Assembly: GCA_039583875.1 (NCBI GenBank) | Contig: CM077157.1 | Span: 72,726,346 to 72,790,345, forward strand | Source of the DNA: Platanthera guangdongensis | Lineage: Eukaryota; Streptophyta; Magnoliopsida; Asparagales; Orchidaceae | Direction of reading: 5' to 3' | DNA: 64,000 nucleotides | Shown here: positions 29,985 to 41,798 of the stretch, in pieces | Layout: each line of letters begins with the position of its first letter | How positions within the stretch are numbered: the stretch's first letter is position 1 | The notes under the pieces: model-generated | Seen by the model: the letters and a program-made list of their open reading frames with translations, nothing else | The model's database searches: none | What the model was told of the DNA's origin: nothing | Translations under genes and position numbers: made by a program

Positions 29985-32297
29985 TGTAACACCTCTGTCA
30001 GTTACATGAAATATAATAGAGGGTCCGACTGGGGCCCCACACCATATTTCATAGACAGACAGCGAAATTACATGTTAATATCAAAGACTACTCACACCCT
30101 AACTTAGAGCATTCTAGCAGAAGTTTTAAGGTTCCATGAACTCATACCAGTTGAATGTCCATAATATATAAACCATAACATTTATATATATAACAGGACT
30201 ATTACGTACAAATATACAAAAATTATGGCCTTAAGGCCTTACAGTTACATTTCACCAGTGTGGATTACAAACATCGGCAAGCAAGCCGACCACAAATGAA
30301 AAACAGTAAATTTCTTCATTCGGCCATCGAGGGCCAGCATAGCCGCAGCAAGGGCTTCAACACGCTATTTCCCACTCAACTCTCCCGCACCAACATGGGG
30401 ACAATTCACCACAAGGGTGGTAAATAAGGTAATGGTCATAATTCAGCTGACCAATTTATAACGACCCTACCCCTTTCCTGGGGCAGTGATATTCCTTCCC
30501 TGCAGGCATAACAGTTTCACAACTAGATATATCATAAGAACGTGCACTCACGCACAATTCAACATATCACAAATGAATGCCTCAAGGACCAAATGTTCCG
30601 TGCACTCAGGGCACATTTTTGGTGTACCTGTTGTCAGGGTCCTACCACTATTAAGAGGTCCTAGACATAACGATTTACTTTGAGCATTCCTAGTCTCCAT
30701 GGCCCCCGGCCTGAGACTTTATTCTTTATGGCGTACAACCTAAGACTCTCGTTATGCGATCCTAACGAATGCCAATCACTTAGGCACTCGAGTTAGACAA
30801 CTATAACACAAATACAGTTCAGCCTTTCCCCATTGCTCAAATTGTCAAATCTAAGTCTAGTCTGACGCGGGTCGGCTTCTATTCTGCTCTCTGGCCTTTA
30901 GGAGCTCACAGCTCACAGAGTAGACTCACAGTATCCCAGAGACAGGCTTTAACAACAAAAGGGTATCTGGTAGCTATTGTCAACGATACTCACAGTCGCT
31001 AGACGTTAACTGAATTCACTTTATGTATCAAACCCAGCCAAAACCCTGCAATGTCGGAAACACTGGACTTTCACAGCACAAATATCTCACCAAGAGCTAT
31101 CGCCGATGACGATACTCACCGTCGCCCGGCGACATCCAACAGTCATCCAAACTGTGGTATTTCATGGGTATTTTCCTGGAATACAACTCCAGTACTTCCT
31201 ACTACTTCCAGTTCACAGGTACAACCCTGCAGAACCCGTAAACTACTCGTTGATTCTCAGAGCCTTCTCTGGTACCTAAAATAAACATCACCAATCCAGA
31301 CCAACCTATCCAGATGGGCTTCATACAGAATGCCTATTCTGTACTACACATTTCCGGATCTATATGCAACTCACTGGGGATTTCATGAATCGACCCAAAG
31401 GAATTCCCTCGATTCTCCACCTTTTGGTGGGGGATTCCATGCATATGCCAAAATAAGGACTTCACTTGTCGAAGAAGGAAGATCGTTATCCTTGTAGTCT
31501 TCCTTGTTGCCATGATCTTGATCTTTGATCGAGATGGAATTGATTGTCACAACTTTCACTCTGCAGATCTAGCGTCGACTCGCGATTCTGATCCCAAGCA
31601 TGCCTTGGATCGATTCTCCTCCCGAGCTCCTGGGCTTTTCCTTCTCTTCCCTCTCCAGAACTAAGCAAGAGAGTGTATAAGAGAGAATGATAATAAAATC
31701 TCAAGTTTAGCCTTTATCTGAAAGCTACCGCCGCGCGAAAACTCCTACTGCCGCACGATATCATAGGTGGTAACCGCTTTGGCGAGTCGGTGCCACAATC
31801 CTTAAGCTACCGCCACGCGATAACTAGCTACCGCCACGCGGTACCTTAATTCAACGCCTCGTTTCGAGCACAACCGCCCATCCTCATAATCACAGGCTGA
31901 CACGTGGTCAACCGTTACAGATTCACTATCGCCGCGCGATAGGATACTAACGTCGCGTGGTAGAATCCCGAGACCTCCATCAATTTATTTGGCCCGGCTA
32001 ACGCCTACGGTAACACTATCGCCAGACGATAGCTTCACGAGAACTCTGCCAAACTAATTCCCAGCTACCACCAAACGGTAACATCTTTCCGCCGCGCAGT
32101 AACATCTTTCTCGAGAACTCAACGATTCGTCTAGAGCGTTGAAAGCGTTGAGTACTACCGCAGCCCGCTAGCTTCTTACCGCCAAGAGGTAACAACCTAA
32201 GTCCTGGGTCTTTTAATTCACTGAGCTATCGCCTACGATAAGCCTATCACTACACAATAACCTCCAATGACCACTTCTTCTTTTTGGGGGTATTACA
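29985..32297 (-). repeat. 3' LTR of E5
   Basis: 2313 bp; on the minus strand TGTAATACCC to GTTACA. Contains the TACCGC palindrome array (31722-32258), blocks homologous to the E3 LTR (ACGACCCTACCCC, CAGCTGACC, about 30440-30480) and the GGGGCCCC-type box at its end (about 30035). It still shows the single, unoccupied target CTACC (31807-31811) of the palindrome found in the other LTR. Confidence 0.9.
31722..32258. promoter_or_regulatory. TACCGCC...CGGTA palindrome array in the LTR of E5
   Basis: About a dozen degenerate copies of a TAYCGCC-N3-CGGTA or TATCGC-N-GCGATA word (e.g. TACCGCCACGCGGTAC at 31830-31845), plus a TTTCTCGAGAACTC box near 32108. It lies directly upstream, on the minus strand, of an AT-rich promoter-like stretch (about 31690-31720). 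Confidence 0.7.
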
Positions 32298-32312
32298 ACC
32301 CTCCCCTCCTTA
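32298..32312 (-). other. Polypurine tract of E5
   Basis: On the minus strand AAGGAGGGGAGGGT precedes the LTR start TGTAATACCC. Confidence 0.8.
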
Positions 32313-32382
32313 CAAAAATTTCATCCCAAAATTTTATACATCTATAAGGGAAAATTACTGCAATATATTTGTTATAACATCA

Positions 32383-35300
32383 CTATACAAACAACTCGGG
32401 ATATTCCTCATGCATGGTCTGATCACGCTCCCATGTCAGTTCATGACCACAGTTGTCCCACCAGACTTTGACCATCCTGATTGTCTTGTTCGCAGTTGCT
32501 TGATCTCCGTATCCTCGATCCAAATGGGCCGAACTTTCGTCGTCATCTGACTATCGACCGGTACTTGATCACTCGCAACCACTTAAGCTGGCTCTTTCAC
32601 AACTTTTTGCAGCACTGATATGCAAAACACATTGTGCAACCCACTTAGCTCTGCAGATAGAGCTAACTGATAGGTAGCTTCTCGACCAAGATATCGTGGA
32701 CTCAACTTTTTCAATTGCTAGATCCTCGACACACCTTTGAAGGGCTTGATCTTCAAGTATGCCCACTCGCCAACCGCAAACTCCACGTTTCGGTGCTTGA
32801 CGTTGTAGTACTTCACTTGCCTATCTTGGGCTATCAGTAGTCGCTCTCGTATAGTACGAATGGTCGAATTTGCATCTTCAACCTCTTTACTTTTATAGAG
32901 CTTTGACTCGCCTGTTTCCGCCCAAGTTAACAACATACGACACTTCCTACCGTATAAAGCTTCGAATGACGCCATCTGTATTCTAGCTTGATAGCTATTA
33001 TTGTAGGCGAATTCAATCATATGGAGGTGATCTTCCCACCTCTTACAGAAATCCAGGGCACACATTCAGAGTATATCCTCCATTGTTCTGTTGGTCCTTT
33101 CGGTCTGACCATCCGTTTGAGGATGAAAGGCCGTACTAAATTGTAATTAAGTACCCAATAGTTGGTGGATTAGCCTCCAATCACATGACGTAAAATGCAA
33201 ATCTCGGTCACTGATGATGCTACGTGGCACGTCATGCAATCGTGCAATGTTATCCACGTACAGTTTGGCCAATTATCCTACTGAATCGTCTTTCCTGTTT
33301 GGTATAAAGTGTGACACTTTTGTTAACTGATCAATGATCACCCAGACGACATCGTTTCTGCTTTGAGATCTCGGCAGTCCATGCACAAAATTCATAGAAA
33401 TGTCATCAAACTTCCATATCAGGATTGGTAACGATTTTAGGAAACCTCTAGGTTCCTGGTATTCAGCTTTTACCAAGGCACAAGTCTGACATTTTGCCAC
33501 ATACTGGACATTATCTTTCTTCAAACTGGCCACCAAAATGCCTTCTTCATGTCCTTATACATCTTTTTGCTCCCGGGGTGAATTGAGTACCTTGTAAAAT
33601 GTGACTCATACATCAATTCCTCTCATAGTTTACATACATCTGGGATGCACAACCAACCATCCTTCTGCAAAAAGCCGTCATCCAAGGAGAATTGGGCATT
33701 TGACCCATCCATTGTATTACGTTGTAGACTTTCATCAAGTTTCGTTGCTCGCCGAACCCTGTCCGCAAGGTCATACTGTACCTCTGTCCAGTTCAGGCAC
33801 ACATTTGTAGTAGCATTCTTGTGGACACAAGAAATGTCCAAGTCCTCCAATTCTTGGATCATACGCTCATCATGCATCTGCAACCAACTTTCCCTTGCCA
33901 GAGTCCTGCGACTCAAGGAATCCATGACTACATTTCCCTTCCCTGGAGTATAATGAATCTGGAAGGTGTGGTCCCCAAGAAACTCCATCCACCTTCGCTG
34001 TCGCATATTAAGATCCTTCTGATCTAGATGATACTTAAGGCTTTTATGGTCCATGAAGATGTCCACTTTCACGCCATATAAATAATAACGCCATAGTTTA
34101 TGTGCAAATATCACCGCCGCCAACTCCAAGTCATGGACGTGATAGTTCATCTCATGTACTTTCAACTCGTGTGATCCATAAGCGATCACCTTACCAAACT
34201 GAAGAAAAAAGCAGCCTAAGCGGCTCCCTGATGCATCACTGTAAATTTCAAAGCCATCCGAAGCACATGATAATGTCAAGATTAGCGCTGTGTTCAAACG
34301 ACTCTTCAGCTCTTCAAATGCTCGCGTGCACTCTGACATCCAGATGAACTTCTGATCCCTCCTCATTAGTGTGGTAGGAGGCAAGGCGATCTGTGAGAAG
34401 TTTTCTACGAAATGTCTGTAGTAGCCCGCTAGTCCAAGGAAACTCCGGACTTCTGCTATAGTAGACAACACCAGCCACTCCCGTATTACCACTATTTTTG
34501 ACAGATCCACTACAATGCCATCTCCACTCACCACATGGCCAAGAAAGGCCACTGACAACAGCCAAAACTCACACTTTGAGAACTTGGCGTAGCGCTTGTT
34601 TCTTCTCAAGGTGTGCAGCACCATCCGCAAATGGCTCGCATGAGATTCTTAAGGCTGAGAGTATACTAAGGTGTCGTCAATAAAGACGATTACAAATAAG
34701 TCCAAGTACTCTTGAAACGTTTGGTGCATTAGGTCCATGAACATCGATGGGGCATTTGTTAACCCAAACGACATTACTGTGAACTCATAATGACTGTAGC
34801 ATGTTCCAAACACTGTCTTGGGAATGTCACATTCCCGAGTCATCAACTGATAATAACCAGACTTTATGTCCATCTTAGAGTAGACAGTTGATCCCATTAG
34901 CTCATCGAAAAAAGTCATCAATCTGTGGTATCAGATACTTGTTCTTCTCCGTCAGCATGTTCAATTCTCGATAGTCGATGCACAAATGCAGACTACCATC
35001 CTTTTTTCACAAAGATGACAGGTGCGCTTCAAGATGACATACGTGGGCGTATATATCCTTGCTTCCACAACTCTTGCAATTGGACTTTTAATTCCGCAAT
35101 TTCATTTGGCATTGCATGGTATGGCGAGCGGGCCAAAGGTATCACACCTAACACCAACTCAATAGAGAAGTCAATCTCCTACTGGGGCGGTAACCCCTGA
35201 ATATCCTTAGGAAACACATCAATATACTCCAAAAAAATCGGAACATCACTCACACTGGCTTTTGGCTCAACGACCTTTATAAGCATGAAGAATAACTCCG

Positions 35301-35793
35301 CGCCCTTCCGAACAGCTTTGACAATCTGGAGAGCAGACATCAACATTTTGCTTGATCCTCACATATCAGCGAATTTAGTCTCTAACTTAGTATTCTGTTC
35401 CAGTGTGATCTCCTTTGAGTTGCAATCTATAAAGGCACGCTGCTCCAAGAGCCAGTCCATACCAAATATTACATCAAATTCTGATATCATCAACACAGAT
35501 TCTTCCAATCCGAAATCCCGACTTCCTATTCGCACCTCAACGCATCAAGACTTATTTGTCCACATTACGCATCCATTAAGAAACAAAATTGATAGGCTCT
35601 CTGACGACACACCAGTTGGTACTCCAATCCGAGACACAAAGTCCTCAGATAGAAACGAATGCGAAGCACCCGTATCAAACAGTGCTCTTGCCGGATAGTT
35701 TCGAATATGGACAAAGCCTAATACAAACACAACATACACAAGCTACATACAACCTATGAAGTACAAAAAGCAGTAAAACAAGATCTTAACTCG
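32383..35793 (-). pseudogene. pol: Degenerate protease-RT-RNase H-integrase-chromodomain of E5
   Basis: Protease with LFDTGASHSF near 35660; RT with [10 protein letters not shown] and [10 protein letters not shown] (34670-34780); RNase H with [10 protein letters not shown] and DHKSLKYHL (34260-34010); integrase zinc-binding end damaged; core with DQLTK and FVHGLP near 33380; integrase C-terminus with [18 protein letters not shown] (about 32760-32718); and a chromodomain ending at TAG 32383-32385. Frameshifts near 34922, 34635 and 33540-33620 and several stops inactivate it. Confidence 0.87.
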
Positions 35794-35796
35794 TAC
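35718..35796 (-). other. Putative 79-nt intron between zinc knuckle and protease of E5
   Basis: Minus-strand donor ATCACAA/GTACGAG and acceptor TTTGTATTAG/GCTTTGT occupy the same place as the candidate intron of E3. The exon sequence after the acceptor (GCTTTGT) is the same in E2, E3 and E5 while the intron bodies differ. Here the length is not a multiple of three, so an unspliced RNA would be out of frame. Confidence 0.5.
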
Positions 35797-35807
35797 TTGT
35801 GATGACG

Positions 35808-36918
35808 TCACTTTGCTTTTATGGCCTCCCGTTGGCCAAGATTGTACACCCTAGGCTGAGCTGGAGCATAGTGGGATGCAGTGGACTCCATCGCCTTTCC
35901 CTTCTCGACATATGTTGCTCCTGCCTTCTTATCACCCTTTGGAGGATCACTCCGACACTCACGGACAAAGTGTCCTAGCTTGTCGTAGGTATAACAAGTA
36001 CGCGGGCCTTGCCCAAATGTTGCTCCAGAAGTAACAGTAGAGGAAGTCTGTCCAGAAGGTTTGGACTTTCTACCCCATTTACTTCGGTAGTTCAATTTTC
36101 CCGGGTGCGACACTTTGAACTCAAGATTTGTCACAACCAAGTCCCTTTTCCCTGCACCCTTTTCATATCTTTCTCCAGCGCACGAGCCGTATCCACCAAT
36201 GCTTGAAACCCTTATTCACCAGAATCGAGAGCAGGAATCTCAACTCATCCTGCAGCCCTTCGTAGAGCCTATTGGTTTAACACACTTCTTCAGCAAAGAT
36301 AGATCCTGTATAGCGTCCCAATCTTTTAAACTCATGTAAGTAGGTATCGACACTATTTTCTCCCTGAGTTAAATGCTGGAACTTATTTTCCATGGCTATG
36401 CGCTGTGCCGACGACATGCATTTCGCCAAGAACAGTCTCGAAAACTCCTCTATTGAGACTTCCGTTAGTTGTCTGCCTACTAAGCGGTGTAGCTCTATTT
36501 GGTCCCACCATAGTCGAGCCTCTCCTTCCAGCAGGAAAGTTGTCAAGGTGACTTTCTGTTCCTCCTCAGTTCTTATTGCTGTCAAAATCCTCTTGACTCG
36601 TGCAAGCCAGTCCTCTACCTGTGTTGGGGATCTTGTTCCAGCGAACATAGGAGGATTGAAGCTCATAAACTGCTTCAGTTGTCGTTTTACTGCTCATTGA
36701 TCAACAACATCCTCAATATGTACTGGCCTTACACCAACCTGTACTGGGACCACTACAGGCTGCCCCTGCCCAGTTGGTTGTGCTTGTATTATCGCAAACA
36801 ACACCTCAGCAAGTAAGCGTACTGTCTCCGTAGACGGAGGTGGTGTAGGCACCTCAGCTGGTGCCACACTCTTATCAGAATGCTGGGGCTCAGACTGCCC
36901 CACACCACTTCGAGTCAC
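35808..36918 (-). pseudogene. gag: Degenerate gag of E5
   Basis: The capsid (FNPPMFAGTRSPTQVEDWL at about 36660, EARLWWDQIELHRL near 36500, TYLHEFKRLGRYTG near 36350) is very similar to that of E3. A stop near 36694, another near 36277 and a frameshift before 36140 break it. The zinc knuckle reads CYTYDKLGHFVREC: the second cysteine is a tyrosine, so the knuckle is defective. A 1-bp insertion near 35810 shifts the frame before the intron. Confidence 0.85.
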
Positions 36919-37117
36919 CTATACGCGTAAAGGACACACTTTAGTGACTTTACAAAAGCAACAACAACTTTGTAGGAACGCGTAGGTTCCTCAAATAGGT
37001 GTATTTTCATTCCTTAGTGGACATTCTTGAGTTCATTTACGTTATAACGGGTCACACTTACACATGCTCGCCACCCCTCAAAAGAATTCGACCACGAATT
37101 CGCAGGAGGAAGACCAA

Positions 37118-37135
37118 GACAAGCTAATACCAAAT
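37118..37135 (-). other. Primer binding site of E5
   Basis: Minus strand TTTGGTATTAGCTTG beside the right LTR; a mutated initiator-Met tRNA site. Confidence 0.7.
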
Positions 37136-39850
37136 TGTAACACATATGGCCGTTACATGAAATATAATAGAGGGTCCGGTTGAGGCCCCACACCATATTC
37201 CAAAGAGAGGCAGCGAAATTACAGGTTAATATCAAAGACTACTCGCAGCTTAACTCACAGCATTCTAGCAGAAGCTTTATGGTTGTATGGACTCATACCA
37301 GTTGAATGCCCACAATATAAAAACCATAACATTTATATATATAACAGGACTGTTACGTACAAATACACAAAAATTATGGCCTTAAGGCTTACAGTTACAT
37401 TTCACCAGTGTGGATTACAAACATCGACACACAGGGCGGCCACACATGAAAAATAGTAAATTTCTTCATTCAGCCTTTGAGGGCTAGCATAGCAGCAGCA
37501 AGGGCTTCAGCCCGCTATTTCCATCTCGGCTCTACAACACCTGCATGGGGACAATCCAACACAAGGGTGGTAAATAAGGAAACGCTCAACATTCAACTGA
37601 CCAATTTATAACGACCCTACCCCTTTCCCGGGGCAGTGATATTCCTTCCCTGTAGGCATAGTAGTTTCACAAGCAGATATATCATAAGAATGTGCACTCA
37701 CACATAGTTCAACATATCACAAATGAATGCCTCAACGACCAAATGTTCTGTGCACTCAGGGCACATTTTCAGTGTACCTGTTGCTAGGGTCCCACCACCA
37801 ATCAGAGGTCCCAGACATAACGGTCTACTTTGAGCATTCCCAGTCTCCACGGCCCCCGACCTGAGACTTTAGTCTTTACGGAGTACAACCTAAGACTCTC
37901 GTTATGCGATCCTAACAAACACCAAACATTTAGGGACATGAGTTAGACAACCATAACGTGGATACAGTTCAGCCTTTGCCCGTTGGTCAAATCATTAAAT
38001 CTAAGGCTGGTCTGATGCAGGTCAGCTTCCCCTCATCCGTTCGGCTCACTGGCATTTAGGAGCTCACATCTCATATAGTAGCCTCACATTCTCCCAAAGA
38101 CATGCTTTAATTACAAAAGGGTATCTGGCAGCTATCGCCAGCGATACTCACTGTCGCCAAACATTAATCGAATTTACTTTCTATACCAGACCCAACTAAA
38201 ACCCTATAGTAACCTGCAGTGCAAGAAACACCAGACTTTCACATCACAAATAGCTCACTAAGAGCTATCGCCGATGGCGATACTCACTATCGCCCGACAA
38301 CATCCAACAGTCATCCAAACTGTGGTATTTCATGGGTATTTTCCTGGAGTGCAACTCCAGTACTTCCTGCTACTTTCAGTTCACAGGTACAAGCCTGCAG
38401 AACCCGTAAACTACTTGTTGATTCTCGAATCCTTCTCCGGTATGCAAAATAAACATCACCAATCTAGATCAAACTGACCAGATGGGCTTCACACAGCATG
38501 CCTATTCCGTACTACACATTTCTGGATCTATATGCAAGACTCACTGGGGATTTCATGAATCGACCCAAAGGAATTCCCTTGATTCTCCACCTTTTGGTGG
38601 GGGATTCCATGTATATGCCAAAATAAGGACCTCACTTATCCAAGAAGGAAGATTGTTACCCTTGTAGTCATCCTTGGAGCCATGACCTTGATCTTTGATC
38701 TGGATGGAATTAATTGTCACAACTTCCACTCCGCGGATCTAGCATCGACTCACGATTCCGATCCCAAGCACTCCTTAGATCGATTCTCCTCCCGAGCTCC
38801 TGGGCTTTTCCTCCTCTTCCCTCTCCAGAACTAAGTAAGAGGGTGTGTGAGAGAGAATAAGAATAAAATCTCAAGTCCAGCCTTTATCTGAAGGTTACTG
38901 CCGTGTGAAAACTTCTACTACCACGCGGTATCACAGGCGGTAACCTCTTTGGCGAGCCAGTGCCACAATCCTGAAGCTACCTGATGCAGTAGCCCCGAGC
39001 CGACCCCTCTCGGTTGGCCTAGCCAGAGGACCGCGTTCTGGCGACCAGTGCCGGGCTGCAGCCCAAGCACCCTACCCATGAGCGCACCTATTCTCAGTGC
39101 GGCGGGATGTTGAGGCGAGGTCTCGAACCCAGCCCCCTTGATAAAGAGATTTCCTAACAGCTCTCATCACCAACTGAGCTGAGCTCAGTTGGTGATGAGA
39201 GCTGTTAGGAAAGCTCTTTATCAAGGGGGCTGGGTTCGAGACCTCGCCTCAACATCCCGCTGCGCTGAGAATAGGTGCGGTCATGGGTGGGGTGCTTGGG
39301 CTGTATCCCGGTAGTGGTCGCCAGAACGCGGTCCTCTAGCTAGGCCAACCGAGAGGGGTCGACTCGGGGCTACTGCATCACTACCGCCACGTGGTAACAA
39401 TCTACCGCCACACGGTACCTTAATTCAATGCCTCATTTCGAGTGCAATCGCCCAAACCTTCCAATAACAGGCTGACATGTGGTCAACCATTACAGATTCA
39501 TTATCGCCACGTGATAGGATGCTAATGCCACACGGTAGAATCCCGAGGACTTCATCAATTTATTTGGCCCTGCTAATGCCTGCGGTAACACTATCGTCGC
39601 GCGTTAGCTTCCTGAGAACTCTACCAAACTAATTCCTAGTTACCACCACGGGGTAACATCTTTCTCAAGAACTCAACGATTCATCGAGAGCATTGAAAGC
39701 GTTGAGTACTACCGCGACATGCTAGCTTCTTACCGCTAAGTAGTAACAAACCGAGCCCTGGGTCTTTTAATTTACTGAGCTATCGCTTGTAATAAGCCTA
39801 TCGCCGTGCGATAATCTCCAATGACCACTTCTCCTTTTTGGGGCGTTACA
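37136..39850 (-). repeat. 5' LTR of E5, carrying the 399-bp palindrome
   Basis: 2715 bp, equal to the other LTR plus the 399-bp insertion and its 5-bp duplication. TACCGC-type words are at 38896-38970 and 39381-39815. Confidence 0.9.
38982..39380. mobile_element. 399-bp palindromic element with tRNA-like A and B boxes
   Basis: Two 199-bp arms (38982-39180 and 39182-39380) are inverted copies around a single base at 39181, with about eleven mismatches. The ends are TGATGCAGTAG and CTACTGCATCA. The flanking 5 bp CTACC (38977-38981 and 39381-39385) are duplicated; the paired LTR has one CTACC and no insert. The right arm begins AGCTCAGTTGGTGATGAGAG, a tRNA A-box-like D-arm (39182-39201), and has GGTTCGAGACC, a B-box match, at 39233-39243; the left arm mirrors both. 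It has no poly(A) tail. TG...CA ends plus a 5-bp duplication are typical of LTR-element integrase. Head-to-head SINE dimer, foldback element and solo palindromic LTR are all possible. Confidence 0.8.
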
Positions 39851-40187
39851 CTTTATTCAACATAGAAAAGTCAATACATAACCTCCAGCCCCTCCAGGCT
39901 TTTTTAACATTACAACATTTGAGACCCATCCTGGATACTGGATCTCCGAGACAAACCCTGCCTCCAACAACCTCCACCTCCTCCCTAATCAGACCGGCCA
40001 GCACGGCGATGCTCTTCCTTTGCTTCTGAAGGACGGGGGCCACTATGGGATCCAGGTTGAGACAATGACACACAACATCAACATCACTCCCTGGATTTTT
40101 TTGCAGCACTCCAAGCAAAGACGTCAACGTTCTCCTGCAGGAAAGCGGCCATCTCGATCTTTCCTTCCAGCGGCAAGTATCCTCCAA
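39851..40187 (-). pseudogene. pol: RT N-terminus of E1
   Basis: The minus-strand frame ends in WRLCIDFSMLNK, which is RT motif 1-2 and continues across E5 into ACPKDCYPL at 29984 after removal of one CTTTA copy. Upstream (40187-40000) the sequence is the weakly conserved linker that precedes RT in Tat elements. The RT entry motif itself is damaged. Confidence 0.8.
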
Positions 40188-40304
40188 CCTTCAACAAACC
40201 CGGACCCCCTTCTGGGAGATCACCTCCAGTTCTTCCAACTCCTCAGCAGCACGCAGACCTTCTTCTTTCTCCAGTATATTCTTTAACCTCTCCGCATCCT
40301 CCAT

Positions 40305-41042
40305 CTAGTTGATGGTACTGAAAACATTCAGATAGCACTCCCTAGGGGCTTTTGTATCCCCCTTGATTCGCACTTGGACGTCCCCCTGACAGTATTTTAG
40401 GCATTGGTGATAAGATGATGGGACCTCCTTGAAGTAGTTGATTAGGGGACACCCGAAGATGGTGTTGTATCTGCTTGACGTGTCGACGATGATGAAACGA
40501 CATCGGATCGAAGTCCCGCCTAAGGTGACCAGAAGTTCCACTACTCCCTCCACCTCTTTCTTTTCTCCCGAGAAGCCAAAGAGGGGTCCAACTACAGCTT
40601 GGACCCGGGATGCCTCTACCTAAAGCCCGACGAAGGTTCTTTTGAAAATGACATTCATCGAGCTCTCGTTGTCTGCTAGGATATGGTTGAAGGTGAAGTC
40701 CTCTATGGCAGCCTGGATGACGAGGGCACCATGGAAGGGGTTCTCATTCCCTAGTATATCCTCCTCCGAGAGAGTGATATCTTCCAATGGCGGCGGGTTC
40801 TGTGAGGTCGAGGCGATGTTATTCTTATAGATCTGATGGAGACTTCCCTTACGGGAAGCTCCGAGCCCGGCTCCTCTGTTGATCACACCGACTTGTCCAC
40901 CTCCTGGGCCGTAGATCACCACTCCGCGACCTCCCAAATCGACCAGATCCTCATTCCTCCTCCTCACTGGAGCTTGGAATGCCACCTGCCCTGTCGGGGG
41001 CTCCTGCCTCTGCTGCTCCCTCTCTGGCACTCCGACCTCCAA
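40305..41042 (-). pseudogene. Aspartic protease region of E1
   Basis: 41042-40620 ends in a protease-like block with ADNESSMNVIF, where Tat proteases have DNGSS; the glycine of the catalytic triad is Glu, so it should be inactive. 40553-40305 continues the protease fold (IRCRFIIVD, NTIFGCPLINYF) to the linker before RT. A stop and a frame change separate the two. Confidence 0.7.
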
Positions 41043-41049
41043 CCTCCTC

Positions 41050-41798
41050 CTTGCTTCCTAGAACTCCGGGCAAGACAACGTCCCATGTCCCTCTATCCGA
41101 TGAATATCACAGTAGAGGGGAATCTTCGCCTCTTGACGCATCGCCCGCTGCTCCCTCTGGCGATGCTTGTTGGCCTGACGGGTAATGGTCATCGCTTCTC
41201 TTCTTCCTCCTCCTCGTCCTTCCTCCTACCGGTTGTTGTTCCTTCTCTCCTCTTGCTGGGGCTGCGACCTACCTGCCGGTCTCCACTGAGGCCAATTCGC
41301 TGGATATTGGAATCTCCTCTCTTCGCCTCTTCTCTCCAGAGTCTCTGCGGGCCTCCTCTCTTCCTATCTCTGAGGCCTCTCCTGCCTCCTCCGCTCCTCC
41401 GCCCTCTTGGGTTATTCCTTCCTCCTCTGCTCCTATATCTTTCACTCTCTTCTCATTGGCTCCTCCCTTCCTGGTTCCTCCCTTATCCTCTCGACCTGCC
41501 TCTCTGACATCCTTCCACCTCTTGCCTCCGAAGGTCTTCCTCTCCCTCACCCCAACGGCTCATCCCCATCCAGTCACACCAAGAAGTCCTTGTTCTTCTC
41601 CTCTCCTTGGATGAATGTATTTGCCCTCTCCACCATCTCCTCGAAGGAACTCGGGGGGTTTGGCTATCTCCATACTGAAGAGACCCTGCTTTAGACCAAA
41701 CTTCAGGGCAATCATCAGGGTGAAGCTGTCCAACTCCTTCACCTCCAAGATCTCTTCCTGGAAGTAGTTGATATAGTGGCCTAAACTCTCGTGATGTC
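41050..41798 (-). pseudogene. gag: gag of E1 (C-terminal capsid and basic region)
   Basis: At the right end the minus strand encodes HHESLGHYINYFQEEI and, 35 residues on, KPPEFLRGDG, features of the Ty3/gypsy gag capsid. Left of 41560 the reading decays into Glu/Arg/Lys-rich low complexity (CT-rich on the plus strand). E6 is inserted a few codons before the HHESL block; the upstream codons are at 50047-50071. Confidence 0.75.

Larger units (their letters stand above)
29985..39850 (-). mobile_element. E5: decayed Ty3/gypsy chromovirus (Tekay/Del-like)
   Basis: Plus-strand ends are TGTAACACCT (29985) and GCGTTACA (39850), flanked by CTTTA at 29980-29984 and 39851-39855. Removing it restores the E1 RT reading across the junction. 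Primer site and polypurine tract positions show minus-strand orientation, with the 5' LTR on the right. The LTRs are more diverged than those of E3. Gag and pol are recognisable but full of stops. Protein similarity to E3 is high in gag, so the two belong to the same lineage. Confidence 0.93.
39851..41798 (-). mobile_element. E1 segment 3: RT start, protease and gag
   Basis: Bounded by TSD CTTTA (E5) and TSD ATGTC (41794-41798, E6). Minus-strand order from right to left is gag, protease, RT start, continuous with segments on both sides. Confidence 0.85.

Noticed and set aside
39182..39260. A functional tRNA gene
   Set aside because: A- and B-box-like sequences exist, but acceptor, anticodon and T stems do not fold convincingly and the unit is mirrored in a palindrome.
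38982..39380. Assembly or cloning artefact producing a palindrome
   Set aside because: The arms differ at about eleven sites and the insertion has a target duplication, so it is not a mechanical inversion of one sequence.
40836..41507. 223-codon Leu/Pro/Ser-rich frame on the plus strand
   Set aside because: It is the antisense of the Glu/Arg-rich low-complexity part of E1 gag; no ATG context or domain supports it.
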